From contig JAPLDR010000048.1 of the NCBI GenBank assembly GCA_026391655.1, positions 1-64,000 on the forward strand: DNA of 64,000 bases, in the 5' to 3' direction. Every line of letters begins with the position of its first letter. Position 1 is the first letter of the stretch. The translations under genes and the position numbers were made by a program. The stretch comes from Bacteroidia bacterium (GTDB lineage: Bacteria; Bacteroidota; Bacteroidia; Bacteroidales; Prolixibacteraceae). Below are positions 1 through 7,942 of the stretch, in pieces. The notes beneath the pieces were generated by a model. The model had not been told where the DNA came from. It saw nothing but the letters and a program-made list of their open reading frames with translations, and searched no databases.

Positions 1-318
1 AGGTTCAGCGACGAATTGGTCACCATTAAAACACGCTACAAAACTCCCGATGGAACCCATAGTTATCCTGTTAATCAGGTTGTTACTACCAAAGCAAACG
101 GATTTAATGATGCTTCCGAAAACATTCGTTTTGCATCGGCAGTAGCCGGATTTGGGATGTTGTTGCGAAATTCTGAATTTACAGGAAATATAAACTATTC
201 GAAAGTGGCCGAAATTGCTAAAAATGCAAAAGGAAACGACGACGAAGGTTACCGTGGCGAGTTCGTCAGGTTGGTCAAAGTAGCCGAAAGCCTTGCACAA
301 TCAAGAGCTGAAAAATAG
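1..318 (+). CDS. VWA-domain protein of the YfbK type, C-terminal end only
   Basis: The reading frame is open from base 1, so the gene starts before the window; about 105 C-terminal residues are present, ending at TAG 316-318. The visible part carries the pattern ENIRFASAVAGFGMLLR followed by DDEGYRGEFVRLV, which I recognise as the C-terminal extension found after the von Willebrand type A domain in YfbK-like proteins of Bacteroidota. The VWA domain and its MIDAS metal site would lie upstream and cannot be seen. Family members are usually exported lipoproteins of unknown role. The assignment rests on the tail only. Confidence 0.7.
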   Translation, partial: RFSDELVTIKTRYKTPDGTHSYPVNQVVTTKANGFNDASENIRFASAVAGFGMLLRNSEFTGNINYSKVAEIAKNAKGNDDEGYRGEFVRLVKVAESLAQSRAEK

Positions 319-346
319 ATTCCGAAGCTGGAAAATAACCTCTTAC

Positions 347-387
347 GGACACCCGGAAACCCCATCCTGCAGAGTTTCCGGGTGTCC
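347..387 (+). terminator. Strong hairpin after the YfbK-like gene
   Basis: Bases 347-360 and 374-387 form a perfect 14-bp inverted repeat (arm ggacacccggaaac) with a 13-nt loop. It begins 29 nt after the stop codon, which suits a transcription terminator, but a TA-rich stretch rather than a clean T-run follows, so it may instead be an mRNA-end stabilising hairpin. Confidence 0.5.
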
Positions 388-455
388 TGTATATATATTA
401 TCCCTTACTGTAGAGTATTCAGGTGTCCTGTATATATACAATCCCTCCCTGTAAG
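379..455. repeat. Two-copy 41-nt direct repeat
   Basis: A unit containing ggtgtcctgtatatata starts at 379 and again at 420. Both copies continue with a similar atccc.ctgta segment, so the period is 41 nt. The first copy begins inside the right arm of the hairpin at 347-387. No open frame with coding character covers it. Confidence 0.6.
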
Positions 456-516
456 TTTGTTTGTAAACCTTGTTAGGAATTTTGTCGTCCAGTAGCTGAA
501 ATTCATCGTCCTGTTT

Positions 517-648
517 AACCGGACAGCTAAAAAGTCCGGCAGGAAGCCTTCCCAACCAACAGGACGGTAAAAACCCTAACAGGGCGACTTCCCAGCCTAC
601 AGGTCGATGAAAATATTAACAGGACGGCCTTTCCAATTAACAAGGCGG
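517..648. repeat. Degenerate 20-nt periodic repeat, six to seven units
   Basis: A motif close to aacaggacgg recurs at 538, 558, 578, 598, 618 and 639, with a weaker relative at 517. The spacing is 20 nt (21 at the last step). Taken two units at a time, 548-587 and 588-627 align over 40 nt with about ten mismatches. There are no unique spacers, so it is a minisatellite-like tract and not a CRISPR array. Confidence 0.6.
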
Positions 649-666
649 ACCGATTTTGGGTGGTTG

Positions 667-706
667 GGCGAACACGCAGGTTCGCCACAATGCAGGTTCG
701 CCACAA
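667..706. repeat. 15-nt tandem duplication with a small hairpin, downstream of the czcB-like gene
   Basis: The sequence gcaggttcgccacaa occurs at 676-690 and again at 692-706. Bases 667-673 (ggcgaac) and 680-686 (gttcgcc) form a 7-bp inverted repeat. On the minus strand this lies just after the stop of the efflux adaptor gene, so it could help end that transcript, but no T-run is present. Confidence 0.45.
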
Positions 707-716
707 CCTTAACACT

Positions 717-1901
717 TTAGCAAGCCATATCTCCCGCATTTTTCTTGGCAGAAAGGAGGTTATAAGCTCCTTTTATCACAACTTTTGCCGTTTGAATATT
801 GAATCCTTCAGGCAATATCACTTCGATAAATCCGCTGTCCATAACGCCTTTATGGATCTCGATCATCCGGTATTCGGTGAATGGCTTGCCGCCTTCTTCC
901 TTGTTTTTGTCGAAGATGAAAATATAATCCTTGTCATCGAAACTTACCACGGCATCCGAAGGGAGAGCGGTCACCTGGTTCCCCGACGCTTCGATAATTG
1001 CATTTACATACATACCAGGTAATACGTTTTTGCAAACTCCCGGAACACTCGCATAAACCTTGTAAGTTTTATCGGCACTGATAGATTTGCCTGTTTGATA
1101 GATAATCGCTTCGTGCTGTTCGGTTTCATTATTAATAAAGAACTGGATTTTCTGACCTGCGATTACCTTATCGGCATCTTTCTCGAATAAAGTTAGTTCA
1201 AGAAAAAGCTTGTCGCTGTTGACAATCTCGAACATTACATCGGCAGGAGCCACGTATTTGCCGATATTGATATTTACCGCTTTCACAAAACCCGAAATGG
1301 GCGAAACAACAGTAACTGAACTGCTGATGTCATCCTCGTGCAGATTAGCCGGATTGATCCCAATCATTGCCAGCTTTTGCTCCAGCGCTTTTACCTGTGC
1401 CTTAAGGTTTTTGTAATCAGATGTCACCTGCTGCACATTTTGAGCCGAATAAACATCGTTTTTAAAAAGTTCGGAATGGCGTTTATAGTCGGCTTCGGCA
1501 AATTCGAATTTATTTTTCGCTTCGAGGTAATTTTGCTGAATATCTACAAACTCCTGATTTTCGAGAATTGCCAGTGTTTGACCTTTTTGAACAACATTGC
1601 CGGGCATCAGTGTTGTGCTTTTGACAAAACCACCCATTGGCATACAAACCGTTGCCATGTTTTGTGGTGCAACGGCAACAATGCCACTCACTTTGAGTTT
1701 GCCACTCAGCGACTGCATTTCGATGGTTCCGGTTTGGATGTTCGCCAGTTTAATCTGGTCGGCCCGTAACTCGACAATATCTTCGGGAAGCACTTCTGTT
1801 TCTTTATTATCGGCAGCACCTTTTGTCCCTCCGTTGCATGAAACTAAAGCGATTAAGAAAACTGGAAGAAGGATGGATGATATGAAATTGTATTTTGCCA
1901 T
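717..1901 (-). CDS. czcB: RND efflux periplasmic adaptor (CusB/CzcB type)
   Basis: Membrane-fusion protein of a heavy-metal RND pump, bridging the inner-membrane transporter and the outer-membrane channel. At 394 aa it has normal family length. The N-terminus is a lipoprotein signal (hydrophobic stretch then LVSC, Cys about residue 22). A barrel-sandwich half with GGFVKSTTLMPGNVVQKGQTLAIL and its partner VVSPISGFVKAVNINIGKYV flanks a helical hairpin around residues 115-185, followed by beta-barrel and membrane-proximal parts. It lies 236 bp downstream of the transporter gene on the same strand and completes that pump. The metal cannot be told from the sequence; cobalt/zinc/cadmium and copper/silver pumps share this fold. 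Confidence 0.88.
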   Translation of the reverse strand: MAKYNFISSILLPVFLIALVSCNGGTKGAADNKETEVLPEDIVELRADQIKLANIQTGTIEMQSLSGKLKVSGIVAVAPQNMATVCMPMGGFVKSTTLMPGNVVQKGQTLAILENQEFVDIQQNYLEAKNKFEFAEADYKRHSELFKNDVYSAQNVQQVTSDYKNLKAQVKALEQKLAMIGINPANLHEDDISSSVTVVSPISGFVKAVNINIGKYVAPADVMFEIVNSDKLFLELTLFEKDADKVIAGQKIQFFINNETEQHEAIIYQTGKSISADKTYKVYASVPGVCKNVLPGMYVNAIIEASGNQVTALPSDAVVSFDDKDYIFIFDKNKEEGGKPFTEYRMIEIHKGVMDSGFIEVILPEGFNIQTAKVVIKGAYNLLSAKKNAGDMAC

Positions 1902-2032
1902 AATTCTGTTTTTTGAATGTTGTGGATAATGAAATATTGTTTAGTCTTCAATACTTAATTTTTCAATCAAACTTGGCAATTTAAGGTTTTTTGCTTTTTT
2001 TGTTTTCTTCTTGAAACTTTGTGTTTTTGTGT

Positions 2033-2061
2033 CTTGGTGGCTTTTTTTTCTTGCCACAAAG
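2033..2061. repeat. Imperfect inverted repeat between the pump genes
   Basis: cttggtggc (2033-2041) and gccacaaag (2053-2061) pair with one mismatch, around a T-rich loop. A wider, looser mirror extends to about 2011-2088, since ctttgtgt/cttggtg words recur in both orientations. It may attenuate transcription between transporter and adaptor genes; this is inference. Confidence 0.35.
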
Positions 2062-2137
2062 TCACCAGGCCACAAAGGAACACCAAGAAATTTGCAGAAT
2101 AGACGGCATTGATTGCCAAATATATATTTCCCATTTT

Positions 2138-5100
2138 TTAAAATATTTTACCCGTTATAAAGTCAATGGAAATAATTGTTTGATTGTAACTATTCAAGGC
2201 TTCGAGGTAGTTTTTTCGGATACTTAACGCCTGATCGAGGTTGTGAATGTATTCGAGATAATCCATTGCCCCAGCTTTGAAACTACGCATCGCCTGATCA
2301 ATAATTAAATTGGCTTCTGGAATAGCCTGCATTTCGTAATAGTCGACACTGTTACGATATTTTGTGTATTCGCCTATCAACGAACGGTAATTGCCCGAAA
2401 GGGATTTTGAGTAATTGGCTGCATCTGTTTGCGAAACCAGCTCTTTCAATCTGGCAGACTTTGTTTTGGCTGTATTCGGAACAAACCACAATGGAATAGC
2501 AATCCCTGCCTGAATGCCGGTTAACCGATCGCCTGACCTAAAAGTACGGGGCATGCCATTTACCTCCAGTATGCCCTGCATTGTCTGGCTGAAATACCCA
2601 ATACTAAAATCGGGCATCATACGACTTTGCTCCAGTTTCTTTTCAAAACGCGAGATCTCAACCTGTTGATGTGCAAATCCCAACGAAGGATTGCCGGCTA
2701 TTGACAAACTATCGGCCATCGGTGAAAATTCGATTCGCTGCAGCATAGTGTCTAATGGGGTTATTGCCGAATTAGTGTTTAAAAGCGATTGCAGTTTTTG
2801 ATTATAAATGGACAGATCGGCTGTGACCTGCTGCATCTGATTCTTCACTTCCAGGCTTTGTGTTCGTGCATTAATCATTTCGAGCTGGTTCGTTTCACCT
2901 ACTTTGGCCCTGAGTTCTTCCGCTCTGAGAACTCCGGAATATAAACTATCCTGGTAATTGTAGAGCCTTTGCTTCGAATATAAATAGGCCAGTTGCCAGT
3001 AAACCTGCTTTACCTGAGTGGCAATTTCAAGCTGCGAAGCTTTCAACTGCCATTCAGCGCTTTTTACATTGGCATTGACCAATTTGTATTGGTTAATATA
3101 GACTGTAGGGAAAGCAAACGACTGCGACACTGTATAACTATTGTCTTTGGTGTAGGAATTAAACTGCCCATACTGCCCTTGGATATTTGTTTTTGGAAGA
3201 TCCCACGAAGCACCTTTCAAAGTTTTCTGAACATCAACCGAATAAGCTGATGAGCGCACTGAAAGATTGCTGTCGAGCGCCATCTGAACTGCCTGATGCA
3301 GATTGATGACTTTGGTTTGTTGTGCTTGAATGGTCGTAAAGACCGATGAACCGATAAGTATAACCAGGAAAGCAGATAAAGTTCTCATAGATTTCTCTTT
3401 TAATGACACCCTAAATTTACGTGAAGAAAAGAGAATGTAAAAGACGGGTAGAATAATTAAAGTCAGAAATGTAGCCGAAATCAAACCGCCGATCACAACT
3501 GTTGCCAATGGTTTCTGAACTTCAGCTCCGGCAGAGTTCGACAATGCCATAGGGAGAAAACCCAGCGAAGCTACGGCTGCCGTCATAATTACCGGGCGAA
3601 GTCGTGTATGCAACGCTTTCAATACGCGTTCGGTAATATCGGTGATTCCTTCCTTTTCTAGCCGGTTAAATTCGGCAATCAGCACAATCCCATTTAGCAC
3701 TGCGACACCAAATAAGGCGATAAAACCCACACCTGCAGAAATCGAAAAGTTCATGCCGCGCAGCCACAATGCAAAAACGCCGCCAATGGCCGACATGGGT
3801 ACTGCCGAAAAGATTAAAAAGGTTTGAGATACCGAATGAAACGTGAAAAACAACAACACAAATATCAGCAGTAATGCCACGGGAACAGCAATGGACAAGC
3901 GTGCTTTGGCAGCTTCGAGATTTTGAAACTGACCGCCATACGACACATAATAGCCTGTCGGAAGTTTTACCTGCTGATCAATTAGTTTTGTTACTTCGGC
4001 AATCACACTCTGAATATCCCGGTTACGGACATTAAATCCTATCGTAATGCGACGCTTCGTATTTTCGCGTGAAACCTGGGCTGGACCCGATTTTATCTGT
4101 ATATCGGCCACCATATCAAAAGGTATCTGACCACCATTGGGAAGGGCGACCGACAAGTTTTTCACATCATCTAGGCTTTGGCGGTAATCTTTATCGAGGC
4201 GAACCACCAACCCGAAGCGCATCTCTTCGTCAAAGACCACACCTGCCTGACTTCCTGCAAAAGCAGCTCGCAATACCCGGTTTACATCATCAACCGAAAG
4301 GCCGTATTGCGCCAGCCGGTCGCGGTTGTATTCAATCTGCACCTGCGCCAGTCCCGTAACTTTCTCAACGTTAATATCTGCAACACCTGTGATGCCAGTA
4401 ATAATTTTCTCAATATCAGCGGCTTTTCCCGCAAGGGTATTCAGGTCATCACCAAATATTTTAACAGCAATGTCTTGTTTTGAACCAGACATAAATTCGT
4501 TAAAACGCATTTGTATGGGTTGCTGGAATTCGAATTTAACACCTGCCAATACCACGAGCTTTTCCTCCATTTTTGCAACCAGTTCTTCCCTGGTTTTTGC
4601 GCTTGTCCATTCGCTTTTGTCTTTCAGTGTGATAATATAATCGCCGGTTTCCATAGGTGTAGGATCAGTTGGGATTTCGCCGGCCCCTATTTTACAAACG
4701 GTATGTTTTATTTCGGGAAAATTTTCAAGCAGTATTTTGTTAGCCATCTCCACTTTTTCAATCGTATTGGTGAGCGACCCACCCTGCAAGGTCATTATCC
4801 CGGCAGCAAGATCACCTTCTTCGAGCTGTGGAATAAATTCGCCACCCAAACGGGTAAATACGAACAGACTAAATACGAACAACAATATAGCTGAGACACA
4901 AACGAGCAACTTACGCCGGAGTGCAAAAGCGATCAAAGGATTGAATCCTATGTGAAATCTATCCATCAGCCGGTCCGAAAGATTGCGCTTGTGTTCGGTC
5001 TTTTTACTCAAAAACAAAGCCGAAGCCATTGGAACATAGGTCAGTGAAAGAATTGCAGCACCCAATAAGGCAAAGGTGACAACCTGCGCCATCGGACGAA

Positions 5101-6529
5101 ACATTTTACCTTCGATGCCAACTAACGCCATAATGGGGAGGTAAACAATCAGGATAATAATTTGTCCGAAGGTGGCTGAACTCATCATCCGTTTGGCCGA
5201 ATCGAATACATTTTCGTTCATTTGCAGCTGCGAAAGCTTTGTGACACCCGGATGGTGATGTTTGCTCATCGAAATGCGGTGTACTACACTTTCGACAATA
5301 ATCACCGCTCCGTCAACAATCAGCCCGAAGTCAATCGCCCCCAGACTCATAAGGTTTCCCGATACACCAAAGATGTTCATTAACGATATCGCAAAAAGCA
5401 TGGCCAAAGGGATGACAGAAGCGACAACCAGCCCGGCACGCAGGTTCCCTAATAGCAATACGAGAATAAAGACGACAATTAACGCCCCTTCAATCAGGTT
5501 TTTAGAAACAGTTCCTATGGCACGTCCCACAAGTTCAGATCGGTTCAGAAAAGGTTCGATCTTTACGCCTTTGGGTAATGATTTTTGAATGGATTCGATA
5601 CGTGCTTTAACATCTTCAACAACTTCATGGGCGTTTGCCCCTTTAAGCATCATCACCACACCACCAACAGCTTCGGTCGTATCGACCACAAAAGCACCGT
5701 AACGGGTTGAACTGCCAAACTGAACAGTTGCGACGTCACGGATCAGAACGGGAATACCCGAAGCATTGGACTTAACTACAATCTTTTCAATATCTTCCAG
5801 TGTTTTAACCCTCCCGATGCCACGGATAAAATATGCAGTTGGTTTTTTGTCAATATATGCACTTCCCGTATTTTCGTTGTTTCGTTCGAGCGCCTGAAAA
5901 ATATCGTTAAGCGTAAGGTTCATTCCACGGAGTCTTTCAGGATTTACAGCAATTTCGTATTGTTTAACGAACCCTCCATAGCTATTAATGTCTGCCACAC
6001 CCGGAGTTCCGAGCATTTCGCGCCGAACGACCCAATCCTGAAGCGTGCGAAGTTCCATTGGCGTATATTTTTTCTCTAAACCTTTATCAACAGCAAGGCG
6101 GTACTGGTAAATTTCACCCAAGCCCGATGAAATGGGTGCAAGTTCAATTTTGGCAAGTCCGGGAGGTATGGCGTCTTCGGCTTCTTTGAGTCGTTCACTC
6201 AATTGCTGTCTTGCCCAGTAGAGATCGACATCATCCTTGAATACCACTGTTACGACCGACAATCCCAATCGGGAAATAGAGCGAAGCTCAATGATATCAG
6301 GAATATTAGCCACAGCTACTTCGATGGGTGCCGTAATAAAACTTTCAACCTCCTGCGTGGCCAGCGATGGTGCCAGCGAAATAATCTGCACCTGATTATT
6401 GGTAATATCGGGTATGGCATCAATTGGCAATTGAGTTAAGGAAAAGGTTCCCCAACCAATTAAGGCAACAACAAACAGCCCGATAATGAATTTATTTTTT
6501 ATCGAAAAATAGATAATGCGTTCTATCAT
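2138..6529 (-). CDS. czcA: Heavy-metal RND transporter fused to a TolC-like outer-membrane channel
   Basis: 1463 aa in one frame. Residues 1 to about 1040 are a complete HME-RND proton/metal antiporter: TM1 at the N-terminus, and the family signature DFGLIVDGAVIIVE near residue 400 with the acidic residues used for proton relay. From residue 1048 the frame continues into a TolC-family protein (VINLHQAVQMALDSNLSVRS, then two helical-hairpin repeats). Met1048 is followed by what looks like an intact signal peptide (FLVILIGSSVFTTIQA), so the channel half may be cleaved off after export or made separately from an internal start. Such CzcA-TolC fusions are known in Bacteroidota. It is preceded by a His-rich small gene and followed by the adaptor gene. 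Confidence 0.92.
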   Translation of the reverse strand: MIERIIYFSIKNKFIIGLFVVALIGWGTFSLTQLPIDAIPDITNNQVQIISLAPSLATQEVESFITAPIEVAVANIPDIIELRSISRLGLSVVTVVFKDDVDLYWARQQLSERLKEAEDAIPPGLAKIELAPISSGLGEIYQYRLAVDKGLEKKYTPMELRTLQDWVVRREMLGTPGVADINSYGGFVKQYEIAVNPERLRGMNLTLNDIFQALERNNENTGSAYIDKKPTAYFIRGIGRVKTLEDIEKIVVKSNASGIPVLIRDVATVQFGSSTRYGAFVVDTTEAVGGVVMMLKGANAHEVVEDVKARIESIQKSLPKGVKIEPFLNRSELVGRAIGTVSKNLIEGALIVVFILVLLLGNLRAGLVVASVIPLAMLFAISLMNIFGVSGNLMSLGAIDFGLIVDGAVIIVESVVHRISMSKHHHPGVTKLSQLQMNENVFDSAKRMMSSATFGQIIILIVYLPIMALVGIEGKMFRPMAQVVTFALLGAAILSLTYVPMASALFLSKKTEHKRNLSDRLMDRFHIGFNPLIAFALRRKLLVCVSAILLFVFSLFVFTRLGGEFIPQLEEGDLAAGIMTLQGGSLTNTIEKVEMANKILLENFPEIKHTVCKIGAGEIPTDPTPMETGDYIITLKDKSEWTSAKTREELVAKMEEKLVVLAGVKFEFQQPIQMRFNEFMSGSKQDIAVKIFGDDLNTLAGKAADIEKIITGITGVADINVEKVTGLAQVQIEYNRDRLAQYGLSVDDVNRVLRAAFAGSQAGVVFDEEMRFGLVVRLDKDYRQSLDDVKNLSVALPNGGQIPFDMVADIQIKSGPAQVSRENTKRRITIGFNVRNRDIQSVIAEVTKLIDQQVKLPTGYYVSYGGQFQNLEAAKARLSIAVPVALLLIFVLLFFTFHSVSQTFLIFSAVPMSAIGGVFALWLRGMNFSISAGVGFIALFGVAVLNGIVLIAEFNRLEKEGITDITERVLKALHTRLRPVIMTAAVASLGFLPMALSNSAGAEVQKPLATVVIGGLISATFLTLIILPVFYILFSSRKFRVSLKEKSMRTLSAFLVILIGSSVFTTIQAQQTKVINLHQAVQMALDSNLSVRSSAYSVDVQKTLKGASWDLPKTNIQGQYGQFNSYTKDNSYTVSQSFAFPTVYINQYKLVNANVKSAEWQLKASQLEIATQVKQVYWQLAYLYSKQRLYNYQDSLYSGVLRAEELRAKVGETNQLEMINARTQSLEVKNQMQQVTADLSIYNQKLQSLLNTNSAITPLDTMLQRIEFSPMADSLSIAGNPSLGFAHQQVEISRFEKKLEQSRMMPDFSIGYFSQTMQGILEVNGMPRTFRSGDRLTGIQAGIAIPLWFVPNTAKTKSARLKELVSQTDAANYSKSLSGNYRSLIGEYTKYRNSVDYYEMQAIPEANLIIDQAMRSFKAGAMDYLEYIHNLDQALSIRKNYLEALNSYNQTIISIDFITGKIF

Positions 6530-6569
6530 AATTGAATTTGTAGATAGTTATTATATGAATGGAATGCTA

Positions 6570-6614
6570 CTGGCAACTTGCGGCTGGCAGTTAAGATCGA
6601 AAATTAGAAAATTG
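6570..6614. repeat. Intergenic repeat copy 1 (ctggcaacttgc element)
   Basis: ctggcaacttgc followed by ctggcagtt, then aaaattagaaaattg about 10 nt later. The same order of words occurs at 12762-12845 in another intergenic region, so this appears to be a dispersed non-coding repeat. Confidence 0.4.
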
Positions 6615-6618
6615 TGAA

Positions 6619-7017
6619 TCAGAACAGAGAAGGAGGAGCCCTGAAGGAGGATAAGCGGAGGAAATCAGTTTCTATCAAGGGTATGTGGAAATCCCTAAGA
6701 TTGATGCACGACAAAGCAGATGCAGAAATGGCTGATTCAACGAAACTCAGGATGAACAGATCGCATGTAGGAATGTTGTTGTTTACAAAAAAAATAGTGG
6801 CTGTTTTTTCAAAAGTCAGGTCATTTAAAGCATGGCAGTGCAACGGAAATGCGGGTGATTTAACGGGAAGCTTCGTATTGTCTGCATGGCAGTCGTTTTC
6901 CTTGTTAAAAACAGAGCAATCGGAATGATGATCATGAGGAATCAACAGATGAGCAATGATGACCAGACCGGCCAGCCATAACGAAAAAACAGCGATATTT
7001 TTAAAAACTTTGCTCAC
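6619..7017 (-). CDS. Small His/Cys-rich membrane-anchored protein of the metal efflux operon
   Basis: 132 aa with one N-terminal hydrophobic segment (about residues 8-26, FSLWLAGLVIIAHLLI) that could be a signal peptide or anchor. It is followed by HDHHSDCSVFNKENDCHAD and later LHCHAL. The clustered His, Cys and Asp residues suggest metal binding outside the inner membrane. It lies 89 bp upstream of the transporter gene on the same strand, where many Bacteroidota metal pumps have a similar short gene; a role in sensing or buffering the exported metal is inferred from this position. I do not recognise a named family. The long plus-strand frame over the same bases is a shadow. Confidence 0.6.
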   Translation of the reverse strand: MSKVFKNIAVFSLWLAGLVIIAHLLIPHDHHSDCSVFNKENDCHADNTKLPVKSPAFPLHCHALNDLTFEKTATIFFVNNNIPTCDLFILSFVESAISASALSCINLRDFHIPLIETDFLRLSSFRAPPSLF

Positions 7018-7151
7018 GCTATGAAATCATTTAAAAAAGAAATAGGGCAAATATAGATATAATATTTCAAAAGTGACCGGGTGACTGTTCAGGTCATGAA
7101 AAGTCACCCGGTCACTGGATTATAATGTTAGGGTTTGGAAACCAGAAATTT

Positions 7152-7514
7152 TTAATGATTCTTAAAATATTTCTGTATCAACTCTAATAGTTTATCTCGT
7201 CTAATCGGTTTTGCTATATAATCATTACATCCTGCCAGTAATGTATTTTCCAGGTTACCAGGCGCTGCATATGCTGTTTGAGCAATAATTATCACGGAAG
7301 TGTTAAATTGCCGTATTTGTCTGGTGGCTTCGTAACCATCCATTTCGGGCATCTGAATATCCATTAAAACCAAATCGATGTCGGGATTATTGTGGCAAGC
7401 TTCAACGGCTTCAGTACCGTTTGTTACTCTTATAACTTCCTGGCTAATTATTTTGAGCGCCTGAGTGATAATCCTTGCCGACCCATCGTCATCTTCAGCA
7501 ATTAATATTTTCAT
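7152..7514 (-). CDS. Stand-alone response-regulator receiver domain
   Basis: 120 aa, a complete CheY-like receiver without output domain: acidic pocket AEDDD at residues 6-10, phospho-acceptor Asp52 in VLMDIQMPEMDGYEA, conserved Thr/Ala switch region IIAQTAYA and Lys in AKP. It closely resembles the receiver at the end of the hybrid kinase at 7943-10792. A histidine kinase C-terminus lies just upstream in the same frame, 15 nt and one stop codon away. This could therefore be a former partner of that broken kinase or the tail of a former hybrid kinase. Whether it is still made is unknown; its start ATG is clean. Confidence 0.75.
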   Translation of the reverse strand: MKILIAEDDDGSARIITQALKIISQEVIRVTNGTEAVEACHNNPDIDLVLMDIQMPEMDGYEATRQIRQFNTSVIIIAQTAYAAPGNLENTLLAGCNDYIAKPIRRDKLLELIQKYFKNH

Positions 7515-7529
7515 GTTATTATTCTGATT

Positions 7530-7716
<187 letters not shown>

Positions 7717-7942
7717 TACCTTCTTGATCAACAAGTGTAGTGACAAAAAGTTTTATTTAAGATAAAAGTATTGTATTAATTCCTTTATTGCGATTCAGTT
7801 CGCATTGTCGGGCATAGTATGGACAGATTGAATTGCAGGTGAAAATACCCGGTTTGTTAGTTCTGATAAGGTGGCTACTTTTGGCGTATCGCTAGATTCT
7901 CATTAAACCCTCAAGGTTTTCAAAATCTTGAAAGTTAATAAT
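7717..7942. other. Non-coding scar between kinase debris and hybrid kinase gene
   Basis: About 225 bases with no coding frame. A degenerate palindrome (ctcaaggtttt / caaaatcttgaa) lies at 7910-7933, just past the stop of the hybrid kinase gene, and may act as its terminator or be a worn repeat. The left edge (about 7717) is the breakpoint of the lost kinase; I see no insertion-sequence ends. Confidence 0.35.

Noticed and set aside
517-648. CRISPR array
   Set aside because: The units are degenerate and contiguous, with no unique spacers and no cas genes in the window.
343-739. Two minus-strand 70-aa frames
   Set aside because: They lie over the hairpin and repeat region, have no start context or family likeness, and the second overlaps the efflux adaptor gene end.
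6614-6928. Plus-strand 104-aa frame
   Set aside because: Shadow of the minus-strand His-rich gene, which has the signal segment, metal-binding motifs and operon context.
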